Below are positions 1 through 7,045 of a DNA stretch of 36,442 bases, piece by piece. Below the pieces are notes generated by a model. The model was not told the DNA's origin. It did no database searches and saw only the letters and a list, made by a program, of their open reading frames with translations. Origin of the DNA: Nitrospirota bacterium (GTDB taxonomy: Bacteria > Nitrospirota > Thermodesulfovibrionia > UBA6902 > DSMQ01); NCBI GenBank assembly GCA_016208855.1, contig JACQXF010000004.1:1-36442 (forward strand). Direction: 5' to 3'. Numbering within the stretch: the first letter of the stretch is position 1; each line of letters opens with the position of its first letter. The translations under genes and the position numbers were made by a program.

Positions 1-140
1 AAATCTAGTTTTGTAAATATTCTTGCCACCTGAGTGACTCTTTGCAGCGCCTTTTGCCGGTATACATTACGAAAAATATATTGCCCTTCCTCTTTATCTG
101 CTCGTATTTACTGCCCGCCGCTTTTCACCGTGAATTGCTG
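1..140. other. Window edge, no supportable gene
   Basis: This stretch lies downstream of the AbrB-type antitoxin on the minus strand, where a toxin gene would be expected. On the minus strand one frame is open to the window edge, but it has no start codon after its last stop and I do not recognise the peptide. Another frame ends in a stop at positions 5-7. It may be the remains of a toxin or an interrupted gene continuing outside the window. Confidence 0.3.
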
Positions 141-428
141 CTAACCTCTCTTTTTGCCATAAGTTTCTCTGAAAATATTTTCCCTTTCTTCCTTAAGCCC
201 TGACAGCAAATCTTCAGGGGAAATTCCCGATGCTTTTAGCAGTTTTTTCATTTGCCTTCTTGCTTCATCAAGGTCAAGCCTTTTGGGTGTTATGATAATA
301 GAATCTCCGACAGGGATTATGGAGACAATCTGCCCCTCTTCTATATGGCCCTTTTCACGAATTTTTTTTGGAATTGTCAACTGTCCCCTTGATTTTATCT
401 CTGCAACCGAGACTTTTGATGCCTGCAT
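141..428 (-). CDS. AbrB/MazE-type antitoxin (SpoVT-AbrB domain)
   Basis: This 95-residue protein carries the swapped-hairpin AbrB DNA-binding motif near its N-terminus: SRGQLTIPKKIRE at about residues 13-25, followed by a beta-rich IIPVGDSIIITP segment. The charged C-terminal helix (about residues 55-95) is the part that normally binds a toxin. Family members repress their own operon and neutralise a PIN or MazF-like toxin. No toxin is visible in the 140 bases downstream, so it is an orphan or the partner lies beyond the window. A short inverted repeat just upstream could be its operator. Confidence 0.85.
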   Translation of the reverse strand: MQASKVSVAEIKSRGQLTIPKKIREKGHIEEGQIVSIIPVGDSIIITPKRLDLDEARRQMKKLLKASGISPEDLLSGLKEERENIFRETYGKKRG

Positions 429-445
429 TTATCCCTCCTGTCAAA

Positions 446-478
446 TTTTCTGATTTCAGATTATCAGAATTCAGAAAA
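446..478. promoter_or_regulatory. Inverted repeat upstream of the AbrB-type antitoxin
   Basis: TTTTCTGA at 446-453 pairs with TCAGAAAA at 471-478, and further CTGA/TCAG words lie between them. The repeat sits about 18 bases before the antitoxin start, where an autoregulatory operator is expected. The same CTGAATTC-like words recur in other spacers of this window, so it may instead be part of a dispersed repeat. Confidence 0.35.
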
Positions 479-619
479 TATAGCAAGCAGTTTAGAAATG
501 CAACACATTTTTCCTCCCTTACAAAAATCTGCTCCATGAGTCGGAGGACTGCTCTTGTTAACTTATTTTAACTTCTTGATTTTTAATTAAATTCTCCTTA
601 TGTTTTAAATCTTCCTATG

Positions 620-628
620 TGATATAAT
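620..628 (+). promoter_or_regulatory. Extended -10 promoter for the hydrolase gene
   Basis: TGATATAAT matches the extended -10 consensus (TG, one base, TATAAT) about 30 bases before the ATG at 659. No good -35 box is seen, as is common for extended -10 promoters. An AAAGAGG ribosome site follows it. Confidence 0.5.
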
Positions 629-658
629 TTTGTTAATCCAATTTACAAAGAGGTTAAT

Positions 659-1360
659 ATGAAAAAACTTCTTTTGTTCATATTTTTTCTATTAATAATA
701 TCGCCTTTTGCGTATCAGGCAGGGGGAAAGGAGATCAGCGAAATGATAAAAGATATTCATTGGCTCGGGCATGATACATTCAAGGTTATGGGTGAAAAGA
801 TAATCTACACAGACCCGTTTAAGATTAAAAACAAAGACAAAGCTGATATAATTCTTATCACTCATGAGCATTTTGATCACTGCTCGCCTGAGGATGTCAA
901 AAAGATTCAGGGGCCTGATACGGTAATTGTTACAGTATCAGACTGTGCAAAAAAACTCTCAGGCAACATAAAGATTGTAAAGCCCGGCGATAAGATTACT
1001 GTTCAGGGCATTGATATTGAGGCAGTGCCGTCTTATAACACAAACAAGCAGTTCCATCCAAAGGCCAACAACTGGTCCGGCTACATATTCACGGCAAAGG
1101 GGCAGCGGATTTATATTGCAGGCGATACGGATTATATCCCCGAGATGAAGACTTTCAAGAATATTGACATTGCGCTTCTTCCTGTATCCGGCACTTATGT
1201 AATGACAGCAGAGGAGGCGGTAAAGGCTGCGCTTGATATTAAGCCAAAGCTCGCCATACCAATGCACTACGGCTCAATAGTCGGCAACATAAATGATGCA
1301 AACAGATTTGCAGAAGGACTTAGGGGAAAAGTTGACGTAGAGATATTAAGTGAAGAATAA
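659..1360 (+). CDS. Exported metallo-beta-lactamase-fold hydrolase (UlaG-like)
   Basis: The 233-residue protein begins with a hydrophobic signal peptide (about residues 1-22), so it probably acts outside the cytoplasm. The MBL-fold zinc motif HEHFDH is at about residue 70, a GDTDYIPE aspartate motif at about 154-161, and a late histidine in MHYGS at about 202. This layout is typical of the UlaG-like MBL subfamily of metal-dependent hydrolases. The substrate cannot be read from the sequence. It is followed after 22 bases by birA in the same direction, but the two are not obviously related in function. Confidence 0.85.
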   Translation: MKKLLLFIFFLLIISPFAYQAGGKEISEMIKDIHWLGHDTFKVMGEKIIYTDPFKIKNKDKADIILITHEHFDHCSPEDVKKIQGPDTVIVTVSDCAKKLSGNIKIVKPGDKITVQGIDIEAVPSYNTNKQFHPKANNWSGYIFTAKGQRIYIAGDTDYIPEMKTFKNIDIALLPVSGTYVMTAEEAVKAALDIKPKLAIPMHYGSIVGNINDANRFAEGLRGKVDVEILSEE

Positions 1361-1381
1361 ACTTGTTTTGCTATTGCGCTG

Positions 1382-2161
1382 ATGTTAGAGACCGAAGGGC
1401 TTCACGGCCTTATTACAGGCTCTCTTGGAAAAGAGATAATCCTTTTGCAGGATACTGACTCCACAAATACCGTTGCAGCCCGTCTTGCCGATGAAGGCTC
1501 CCCTCACGGAACCGTGATAATCGCAGAGACTCAAAGAGGAGGCAGGGGGAGGCTTGGAAGGAGCTGGTTCTCTACAAAGGGAAATATATATATGAGCATT
1601 ATCCTTAAACCTGCTGTCAAGACAGAAGCCGCTGCGCTTCTTACATTGATGGCCGGCGTTGCCTGTGTCAGGGCGCTCGGAAGCACAACAGGGCTTGATG
1701 TAAGACTCAAATGGCCTAATGATATAGTTGTCGCAGGCAAAAAAATGGGCGGTATCCTTACAGAGACTAAAATCCTCGCTGACACCCTCCTCTTTGCTGT
1801 AGTCGGCATCGGCATAAATGTGAATATGCAGAGGGAAGAATTTCCTTCTGATATTCAGAGCCTCGCCACATCCGTAAAGGCAGAGACTAACAAAACTCAA
1901 TCACTGCCCCTTATTATTTCAGAGATACTGAAAGAGACAGAAGCTTGCTATGAACTCTTTAGAGAAAACAAAAGAGATACCCTGCTTCAAGAATGGCGAA
2001 GACTCTCATCAACCCTTGGGAAGAATGTAAAAGTAACTATAGGTAAAGATATAATAACCGGTATCGCAGAGGACATAGATGACAAGGGGATGCTTTTATT
2101 GAGACTCCTGTCAGGGGAACTAAAAACAATAAGCAGCGGGGATGTAACCCTTCTTAGATAA
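1382..2161 (+). CDS. birA: Biotin--[acetyl-CoA-carboxylase] ligase
   Basis: This is a cytoplasmic ligase that makes biotinyl-AMP and transfers biotin to the lysine of carboxyl-carrier proteins. The catalytic glycine-rich motif GGRGRLGRSW is at about residue 57, and the KWPND motif that helps bind biotin-AMP follows at about 110. A C-terminal SH3-like domain (about 215-259) is present. At 259 residues it lacks the N-terminal helix-turn-helix of E. coli BirA, so it is a monofunctional enzyme and should not act as the biotin repressor. Its stop codon overlaps the coaX start by one base (TAATG), which suggests translational coupling. Confidence 0.93.
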   Translation: MLETEGLHGLITGSLGKEIILLQDTDSTNTVAARLADEGSPHGTVIIAETQRGGRGRLGRSWFSTKGNIYMSIILKPAVKTEAAALLTLMAGVACVRALGSTTGLDVRLKWPNDIVVAGKKMGGILTETKILADTLLFAVVGIGINVNMQREEFPSDIQSLATSVKAETNKTQSLPLIISEILKETEACYELFRENKRDTLLQEWRRLSSTLGKNVKVTIGKDIITGIAEDIDDKGMLLLRLLSGELKTISSGDVTLLR

Positions 2162-2925
2162 TGAATTTTATCGCAATTGATATTGGCAACTCCTCAATAA
2201 ATATAGGCTTTTTTACTAAAGGCGGACTTTTTATTCAAAAGATTGACACGAAACCCCTCTTACAAGCATCTGAATACAGCAGCCGTATTAATAATTTTAT
2301 AAAAGAAAACCTTGTTAAAACTGCCTTTGAAGGATTTATAATATCCTCAGTAGTTCCGGGGCATACAGACATTATAAAAGAGGCATGTAAATTTATTATT
2401 GAAAAGGAGCCCTTGATACTCAGGCATAACTTAAAAACAGATATTACTTTTCAGATAAAAGAGCCTGCGGCTTTGGGCACTGACAGGATAGCAGCCTCGG
2501 TTGGCGCATGCAGGCTGTTTGGCGCGCCTGTGGCAGTTATAGATTTTGGAACTGCTACAACAGTTAACTTTATAGGCAAAGGGAATATATTTAAAGGTGG
2601 GACTATAATGCCGGGCATCGGGCTGATGAAGGCGTCTCTCTTTAAAGGCACTGCCCAACTGCCAGAGACGGATATTTCTGCCCCTTTATCGCCTCTTGGC
2701 AACAACACAGAGGAGAACATACTCTCAGGCATCATATACGGAACAGCAGGGGCAGTAGAAAGAATTATAAATGAAGTTGAAAAAAGAGAGGGAGAAGAAT
2801 TTAAGGTGGCGGCTACAGGAGGCTATTGCCATATCCTTGCCCCTTTGCTTAAGAGAGTTGACTTTGTTGAATCAGCCCTTGTCTTAAAGGGCTTAAAATT
2901 TATATACGAAATGAATAAATCTTAA
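2161..2925 (+). CDS. coaX: Type III pantothenate kinase
   Basis: CoaX catalyses the first step of coenzyme A synthesis, ATP-dependent phosphorylation of pantothenate. The ASKHA-fold signatures are visible: the N-terminal phosphate-binding DIGNSS, the GTDR motif, DFGTATT and GGTIMPGIG. The length of 254 residues is normal for type III kinases. It follows birA with a one-base overlap, a common cofactor-gene pair. A second CoA-pathway gene, coaD, is also in this window at 19922. Confidence 0.95.
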   Translation: MNFIAIDIGNSSINIGFFTKGGLFIQKIDTKPLLQASEYSSRINNFIKENLVKTAFEGFIISSVVPGHTDIIKEACKFIIEKEPLILRHNLKTDITFQIKEPAALGTDRIAASVGACRLFGAPVAVIDFGTATTVNFIGKGNIFKGGTIMPGIGLMKASLFKGTAQLPETDISAPLSPLGNNTEENILSGIIYGTAGAVERIINEVEKREGEEFKVAATGGYCHILAPLLKRVDFVESALVLKGLKFIYEMNKS

Positions 2926-2941
2926 TAGGGAGGTGTAAGTT

Positions 2942-3463
2942 ATGAAGGTTGAAAGGATACTTTTCCCAACGGATTTCTTAGAGGGCTCCCGTCATGCCCT
3001 ACCGTATGCTGTAGACCTTGCAAAGCACTATAATGCAAAGCTCTATATAGTGCATATTATTTATGATATCGCAAGGGCAACAGATTCCCACATTCCCCAT
3101 GTATCAATGGACGAGCTGTACAAAGAGATGTATTCTTGGGCAGAAAAAGAGATAGATAAATGCTGTGTTGAGGAGATCAGAGGGCTGCCCAATGCAGAGA
3201 GAAGGGTCTCAAAAGGAGCCCCTTATGAACCTGAAAAACGCAAGAAGACGCTTCCTGTTGTAGAGAAGAAGGTCTTAAGGGGAATCCCCTATGAAGAGAT
3301 AGTAAAGTTTGCTGCTGATGAGAAGATAGATATGGTAGTAATGGGCACTTACGGAAGAAAAGGACTTGAGAGAATGCTTTTTGGAAGCACAGCAGAAAGG
3401 GTGGTAAGAAAAGCGCCATGCCCGGTACTGACAGTCAGGACGCCAGAGCACAGAGAAAAATAG
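2942..3463 (+). CDS. Universal stress protein (UspA family)
   Basis: The N-terminal ILFPTDFLEGSRHA strand-loop and the C-terminal ATP-binding signature GTYGRKGLERMLFGSTAE (G-x2-G-x9-G-S/T type) identify a single Usp domain, a cytoplasmic alpha/beta nucleotide-binding fold. It has 173 residues against the usual 140-150. The excess is explained by a tandem repeat of 22 residues (nucleotides 3185-3250 and 3251-3316) just before the last strand pair: both units have the pattern LPxxE[RK][RK]VxxGxPYE. A strong GGGAGGTG ribosome site precedes it. Its last 46 bases overlap the next gene in another frame. Confidence 0.9.
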   Translation: MKVERILFPTDFLEGSRHALPYAVDLAKHYNAKLYIVHIIYDIARATDSHIPHVSMDELYKEMYSWAEKEIDKCCVEEIRGLPNAERRVSKGAPYEPEKRKKTLPVVEKKVLRGIPYEEIVKFAADEKIDMVVMGTYGRKGLERMLFGSTAERVVRKAPCPVLTVRTPEHREK

Positions 3464-3990
3464 CCAAAAAGAGAAGGCCTCTTAAGGCATACCTTTCTGA
3501 AAACGCCTTTATGGAGCTCCTCCTCAGCTCGGCTGAGGTATTCAAGAAGGAATGCCTGGGCTATCTTCTGGGGTATCGCCTTGAGGACCGCTTTATAATA
3601 GAACATGCCTTCCCCCTGCAGTCAGCCAAGAGAAGGCCAAGGGGCGTGATGTTTCATCACAGAAACCATAAAAAGATAGAGCCCCTGCTTAGCAAGTTTG
3701 AAAAGCTCCAGATAATAGGCGACTTCCACTCTCACACCCAGTTTGGAGAATTAAAGGGCATACCAATTCCAAGCCCTGAAGACATAAAGGGGATGGAGGC
3801 TGAGGAGCTTTATATTATTGTAGCCATTAATGACCGTGAACAGAGCAGGCCATGGAGAGAGAACCGCGACGGCAACATATCAGGAAGCCTCGGGGATTTC
3901 TTTTTTAAAATATCTGCTTACTTTTATCCTCATGCTGACGCCGTTCCGCTCAGGGTGCGTATTTACTGCCCGTTCCCGCCAGGGGTGTAG
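3418..3990 (+). CDS. JAMM/Mov34 metallopeptidase-like protein (M67 family)
   Basis: The protein has the JAMM zinc-protease residues: a glutamate in the strand ECLGYLLG (about residue 42), the histidine pair GDFHSHT (about 103-107) and the SPED serine/aspartate. The spacing between HSH and SPED is 12 residues, longer than the canonical seven, so the loop is unusual. Prokaryotic members act as isopeptidases or remove ubiquitin-like sulfur carrier tails. No such carrier is adjacent. The start at 3418 lies inside uspA in another frame. A later start would cut the conserved LSENAF strand, so the overlap is probably real. Confidence 0.75.
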   Translation: MPGTDSQDARAQRKIAKKRRPLKAYLSENAFMELLLSSAEVFKKECLGYLLGYRLEDRFIIEHAFPLQSAKRRPRGVMFHHRNHKKIEPLLSKFEKLQIIGDFHSHTQFGELKGIPIPSPEDIKGMEAEELYIIVAINDREQSRPWRENRDGNISGSLGDFFFKISAYFYPHADAVPLRVRIYCPFPPGV

Positions 3991-4042
3991 TTTTGGAATA
4001 AGGTATAATTAAGCAGCAAAATGCAAAGAGCAAAAACCAAAA

Positions 4043-5152
4043 ATGAATAAATACGATGCCATAATTATAGGCGCAGGGCCTGCAGGCTCTATTGCCGCAA
4101 GGACTCTTGCAGAGGCAGGGGTGAAGGTTCTGCTTACAGAAAAAGATTTTAAAAGGGTAAAGCCCTGCGGCGGCGGAACTCCGTCAACTTCGTTTAAAGA
4201 CTTTAATCTGCCTGAAAGCGAAATCACAAAGAAAATAAAAACCATGTCTGTCATCTCTCCCTCCGGGAAGCGGATTGATGTATCAATAAAAGACGGCTAC
4301 CTCGCAATGGTTGAAAGAGGAAGCTTTGACAATGCCCTTAGAAAAGAGGCAGTGAAAAAAGGCGCGGAATTAATGGAGGCAGAGTTTAAAAGATTAGAAG
4401 AAAGAGACGGGAAGATCTTTGCAACAGTTACAAATAAAGGCGGTGAAAGAACCATAACCTCTGACTTTCTGATTGCTTCTGACGGAGTAAACTCCCGTGT
4501 TGCCACTTCAATGGGGCTTGGGTCTTTGCCAGGGGTATATACAATTCAGGAAGAGATTCAGATAAAAGATGCTGAAAAATTTGACGGGCTTAATGCCTGT
4601 GAGTTCTGGTTTGGCTTAACACATGCGCCTAATTTTTATTCATGGGTCTTTCCTAAAAAAGAGTATCTGGACTTTGGCACAGGCGCAATTGACGGGAAAA
4701 CTCTGGGGGGTCTTTTAAATAATTTTAAGATGCGCTACGGCGTAGGACATGCTGCAAGGCAGATTGTTTACAGGATACCTATAAGACAACGAAAATCCTT
4801 AGTCCACAGGCATATCCTCTTTGCAGGAGACGCAGGAGGGCTTGTAATGCCCATGAGCTATGAAGGCATATACTATGCTATGCGAAGCGGCAAAATGGCA
4901 GCAGAGGCGATCATTGCAGGCAAGCCAAAAGCCTATGAAAAAGAGTGGAACAAAAAGTTCCTGAGGCAGTTTAATTTTATGAGAAGGCTTCAGGGGTACT
5001 TCCTGAAGAATGAAAAGAGGATAGAGAAGCTCGTTGATTTGCATAAAAGGACTGGGGCGCAGGATGCGTCATTAAGGTTATGGCTTCATAAAGACGTCAA
5101 GGTTTCAAGCCTCTTAAGTTATCTGGGATTTTTTAAGCATATTTTAAGTTGA
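4043..5152 (+). CDS. Geranylgeranyl reductase family FAD-dependent oxidoreductase
   Basis: The N-terminus has the FAD Rossmann motif IIGAGPAGS, followed by KPCGGGTP, which is typical of the geranylgeranyl/digeranylgeranylglycerophospholipid reductase family. The second FAD motif ASDGVNS and the GDAGGLV motif are present. Family members saturate double bonds of isoprenoid chains on lipids, chlorophyll or quinones. The substrate here is unknown. The length of 369 residues is normal. The stop codon overlaps the TTG start of the TonB-like gene by four bases, so the two are probably translated together. Confidence 0.85.
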   Translation: MNKYDAIIIGAGPAGSIAARTLAEAGVKVLLTEKDFKRVKPCGGGTPSTSFKDFNLPESEITKKIKTMSVISPSGKRIDVSIKDGYLAMVERGSFDNALRKEAVKKGAELMEAEFKRLEERDGKIFATVTNKGGERTITSDFLIASDGVNSRVATSMGLGSLPGVYTIQEEIQIKDAEKFDGLNACEFWFGLTHAPNFYSWVFPKKEYLDFGTGAIDGKTLGGLLNNFKMRYGVGHAARQIVYRIPIRQRKSLVHRHILFAGDAGGLVMPMSYEGIYYAMRSGKMAAEAIIAGKPKAYEKEWNKKFLRQFNFMRRLQGYFLKNEKRIEKLVDLHKRTGAQDASLRLWLHKDVKVSSLLSYLGFFKHILS

Positions 5153-5970
5153 AGTTAAACCCTTATATAATTACCTCGCTCATCGGGCATCTTTTGATTC
5201 TTGGGATACTGGCTGTATTTTATCCCAAAGAAGAGGCTGCCTTCCCATTCTTTGATGTGGATATAGTGGACGAACTACAGGTCATTCCCCGCGCTTTGCC
5301 AAAACCCCTGCCCAAAACAGAAGTCCCGCACCCGGAAAAGAAGAGGCTGCCTAAAATAAAGAGCATAACCCCTCCTGATAAGACCCTGAGTCCCACTGAT
5401 ATTTATGGAGAAGGCACAAAAAAAGAGGGCGGCGGAGACGCGAAAAAATCAGAAGAAGCAGGAAGGCCGGAAGGGCTGACCAATTCAGATAGTTTATCCC
5501 CTGAGGCCTCTTTAGATAAAAAAGGGACAACCGCTCCTCCGCTGACAAAGAAAGAGACCCCAAAGCCAAAAGGCTTTTTATTTGATAAAGAAACGATTGA
5601 GAAGTTTGCAAAAAAAACGCCCTCTTCTGAAAAAGAAAAGGGCCTGACTTTTGATGAGGCCGAGTTTAAGCATAGAGGGTATCTCAGGATGTTAAAGGAA
5701 AAGATTGAGTCTATATGGAAATATCCGCCGGAGGCTGCAAGGCGCGGGATTACAGGAGACCTGTATATACGATTCTCCATAAAGAAGGACGGAGGCATTG
5801 CAGATGTAGAGCTTATAAGGACCTCAGGGCATAAAGACCTTGACGAGGCTGCCATTAAGGCGCTTAAAAACGGAGCTCCGTATTGGCCATTGCCGGATGA
5901 TTGGGATAAAGACGAGTTTACCATTACAGGCCACTTCATCTATTTGCCCGGTTCATATTATGTTATGTAA
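5149..5970 (+). CDS. TonB-family energy-transducing protein
   Basis: The 273-residue protein has the TonB layout: one N-terminal membrane segment (about residues 6-24), a long Pro/Lys/Glu-rich periplasmic linker (about 45-165) and a C-terminal TonB domain (about 178-273) with IWKYPPEAARRGITG and a conserved GHKDLDEAAIKAL helix. TonB proteins couple the proton-motive force, through ExbB/ExbD, to outer-membrane transport. No exbB, exbD or TonB-dependent receptor is nearby, so the partner is unknown, and a general envelope role is possible. The TTG start at 5149 overlaps the preceding stop codon. Confidence 0.85.
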   Translation: MKLNPYIITSLIGHLLILGILAVFYPKEEAAFPFFDVDIVDELQVIPRALPKPLPKTEVPHPEKKRLPKIKSITPPDKTLSPTDIYGEGTKKEGGGDAKKSEEAGRPEGLTNSDSLSPEASLDKKGTTAPPLTKKETPKPKGFLFDKETIEKFAKKTPSSEKEKGLTFDEAEFKHRGYLRMLKEKIESIWKYPPEAARRGITGDLYIRFSIKKDGGIADVELIRTSGHKDLDEAAIKALKNGAPYWPLPDDWDKDEFTITGHFIYLPGSYYVM

Positions 5971-5984
5971 CCCATGCGATTCAT

Positions 5985-6034
5985 AAATGGATATCGAGCG
6001 TATTCCCTGCAGCTTGCTACAGGGAATATCAATT
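5985..6034. repeat. REP-like palindromic repeat, copy A
   Basis: TATTCCCTG at 6001-6009 pairs with CAGGGAATA at 6020-6028, around a CAGCTTGCTA loop. The same unit with its flanks (AAATGGAT..CGAGC before, TCAATT after) occurs again, degenerate, at 34734-34772 and 34813-34846. This is a dispersed palindromic element of the REP type. Here it lies just after the TonB-like stop codon and could also act as a weak terminator. Confidence 0.7.
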
Positions 6035-6063
6035 TTCAATAATTTTTGTTGAATAATCAGTGG

Positions 6064-6087
6064 AAAAAGTGATTTGAATCACTTTTT
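6064..6087. terminator. Hairpin with A/T flanks, bidirectional terminator
   Basis: AAAAAGTGAT (6064-6073) and ATCACTTTTT (6078-6087) form a 10-bp stem with a four-base loop, followed by T and A runs. It could end transcription from the TonB-like gene. Its right arm overlaps a candidate -35 box for the small gene downstream. Confidence 0.5.
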
Positions 6088-6102
6088 TAAAATCTCTATC
6101 AT
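6074..6102 (+). promoter_or_regulatory. Sigma70-like promoter before the 27-residue peptide
   Basis: TTGAAT (6074-6079) and TATCAT (6097-6102) are separated by 17 bases and match the -35 and -10 consensus at four and five positions of six. The start codon at 6150 lies about 48 bases further on. The call rests on motif matching only. Confidence 0.4.
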
Positions 6103-6149
6103 TTAAAATCTCTTTAAGGGCTAAAAAAGAAACTTAAGGAGGGTTTAAC

Positions 6150-6233
6150 ATGGAAGAGATTATATTAAGAGGCTTAATATCAGTAATATTTGTAGGCTGC
6201 TTCCTTATGGCCTTTTCCGCAGCGCCAAGATAG
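6150..6233 (+). CDS. Small hydrophobic peptide of 27 residues
   Basis: An ATG at 6150 follows a strong AAGGAGGG ribosome site by six bases and opens 27 codons ending in TAG. The peptide has an acidic start (MEEI), one Arg, and then a hydrophobic run (about residues 8-24) able to form one membrane helix with a central GC pair. I do not recognise it. It has its own candidate promoter and sits between a terminator hairpin and the next promoter, so it would be a stand-alone small membrane protein. With a few codons changed by chance it would not exist, so conservation is the test. Confidence 0.5.
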   Translation: MEEIILRGLISVIFVGCFLMAFSAAPR

Positions 6234-6269
6234 GCTAATTTTTTAGGAGTACTGCGCCTCGTTTCATTC

Positions 6270-6322
6270 ACATAGACCTTGCCGGGGTATTTGCTATAAT
6301 TCATAGAGGGTAAGGTCTATGT
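6270..6322 (+). promoter_or_regulatory. 11-bp inverted repeat spanning promoter and start codon
   Basis: ACATAGACCTT (6270-6280) is perfectly complementary to AAGGTCTATGT (6312-6322). The spacer holds an extended -10 box, TGCTATAAT, at 6292-6300, and the right arm contains the ATG (6319-6321) of the methyltransferase. It could be an operator that brackets the promoter. In DNA both arms could bind a repressor. A transcript starting near 6307 would contain only the right arm, so an RNA hairpin needs read-through from upstream. Confidence 0.5.
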
Positions 6323-7028
6323 CTGCTAATCTCTCCAAAATAGAGGTTGTTCATCGGTTCTTCTCAGGGACCGGCTTCTCTTATGACCGCGTAGTCACAA
6401 TATGCACATTCGGGTTTGACAAATACTGGAAGAAAAAAATCATAGAGAAAATCCCCTTGAATTGCACCCGCATCATAGACCAGGCCTGCGGCACAGGCAT
6501 TGTCACGCTTAAGATTGCACGTATGTTTCCCGAATGTCGTGTCATTGGCGTTGAACTTCGTGATGAGTACCTAAATATAGCCCGGGAAAAGGCAAGTGTG
6601 CTTGGGATAAAAAATGTAGAGTTCATTCTTGGCCGGGCAGAAGATGTGGCAGCAGAAGGAAATTACGACTGCATCACCTCATCATATCTGGCAAAATATG
6701 CCGAACTGGGAAGCCTTATTGCAAACGCCAAGAAGATGCTTAGGCCGGCGGTCTCATAATAATGCATGATTTCACTTATCCCAAAAATCCCCTGTTCCTT
6801 TCAATCTGGCAGGCATATTTTAAGCTCCTGCGAGGGATTGGAAGCAGATTTTATCTAGAATGGCAGACCGTTTTCTATGAGCTGCCTGCATTCATTAAAC
6901 AGAGCCGTTGGATAGCCGAAGCCCTTTGTCTTTTAAAGGAGAACGCCTTCTCAGACATCACGAGCGAATCCCTCACTTTTGGAACCGCAGGCATTATTAC
7001 AGCAAGAAAGCCGCAGGCATTGCCTTAG
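6319..7028 (+). pseudogene. SAM-dependent methyltransferase, frameshifted
   Basis: Two adjacent frames encode one class I methyltransferase related to the UbiE/MenG type. The first (6319-6759) has motif I, DQACGTG, at about residue 55 and the acidic GVELR loop. It stops just after LRPA. The second (to 7028) continues with MHDFTYP and the C-terminal half. Adding one G near 6747 would restore KKMLRPGGLIIMHDF, the expected post-motif strand. The lesion is therefore a one-base loss in a short G run, real or a consensus error. The joined product would be about 236 residues. The substrate is unknown. Confidence 0.8.
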
Positions 7029-7045
7029 CAATAGACAAGCTTAAA

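Noticed and set aside
5403..5939. Minus-strand 178-codon frame opposite the TonB-like gene
   Set aside because: It is antisense to a clear TonB C-terminal domain, and its serine-rich composition is a mirror effect.
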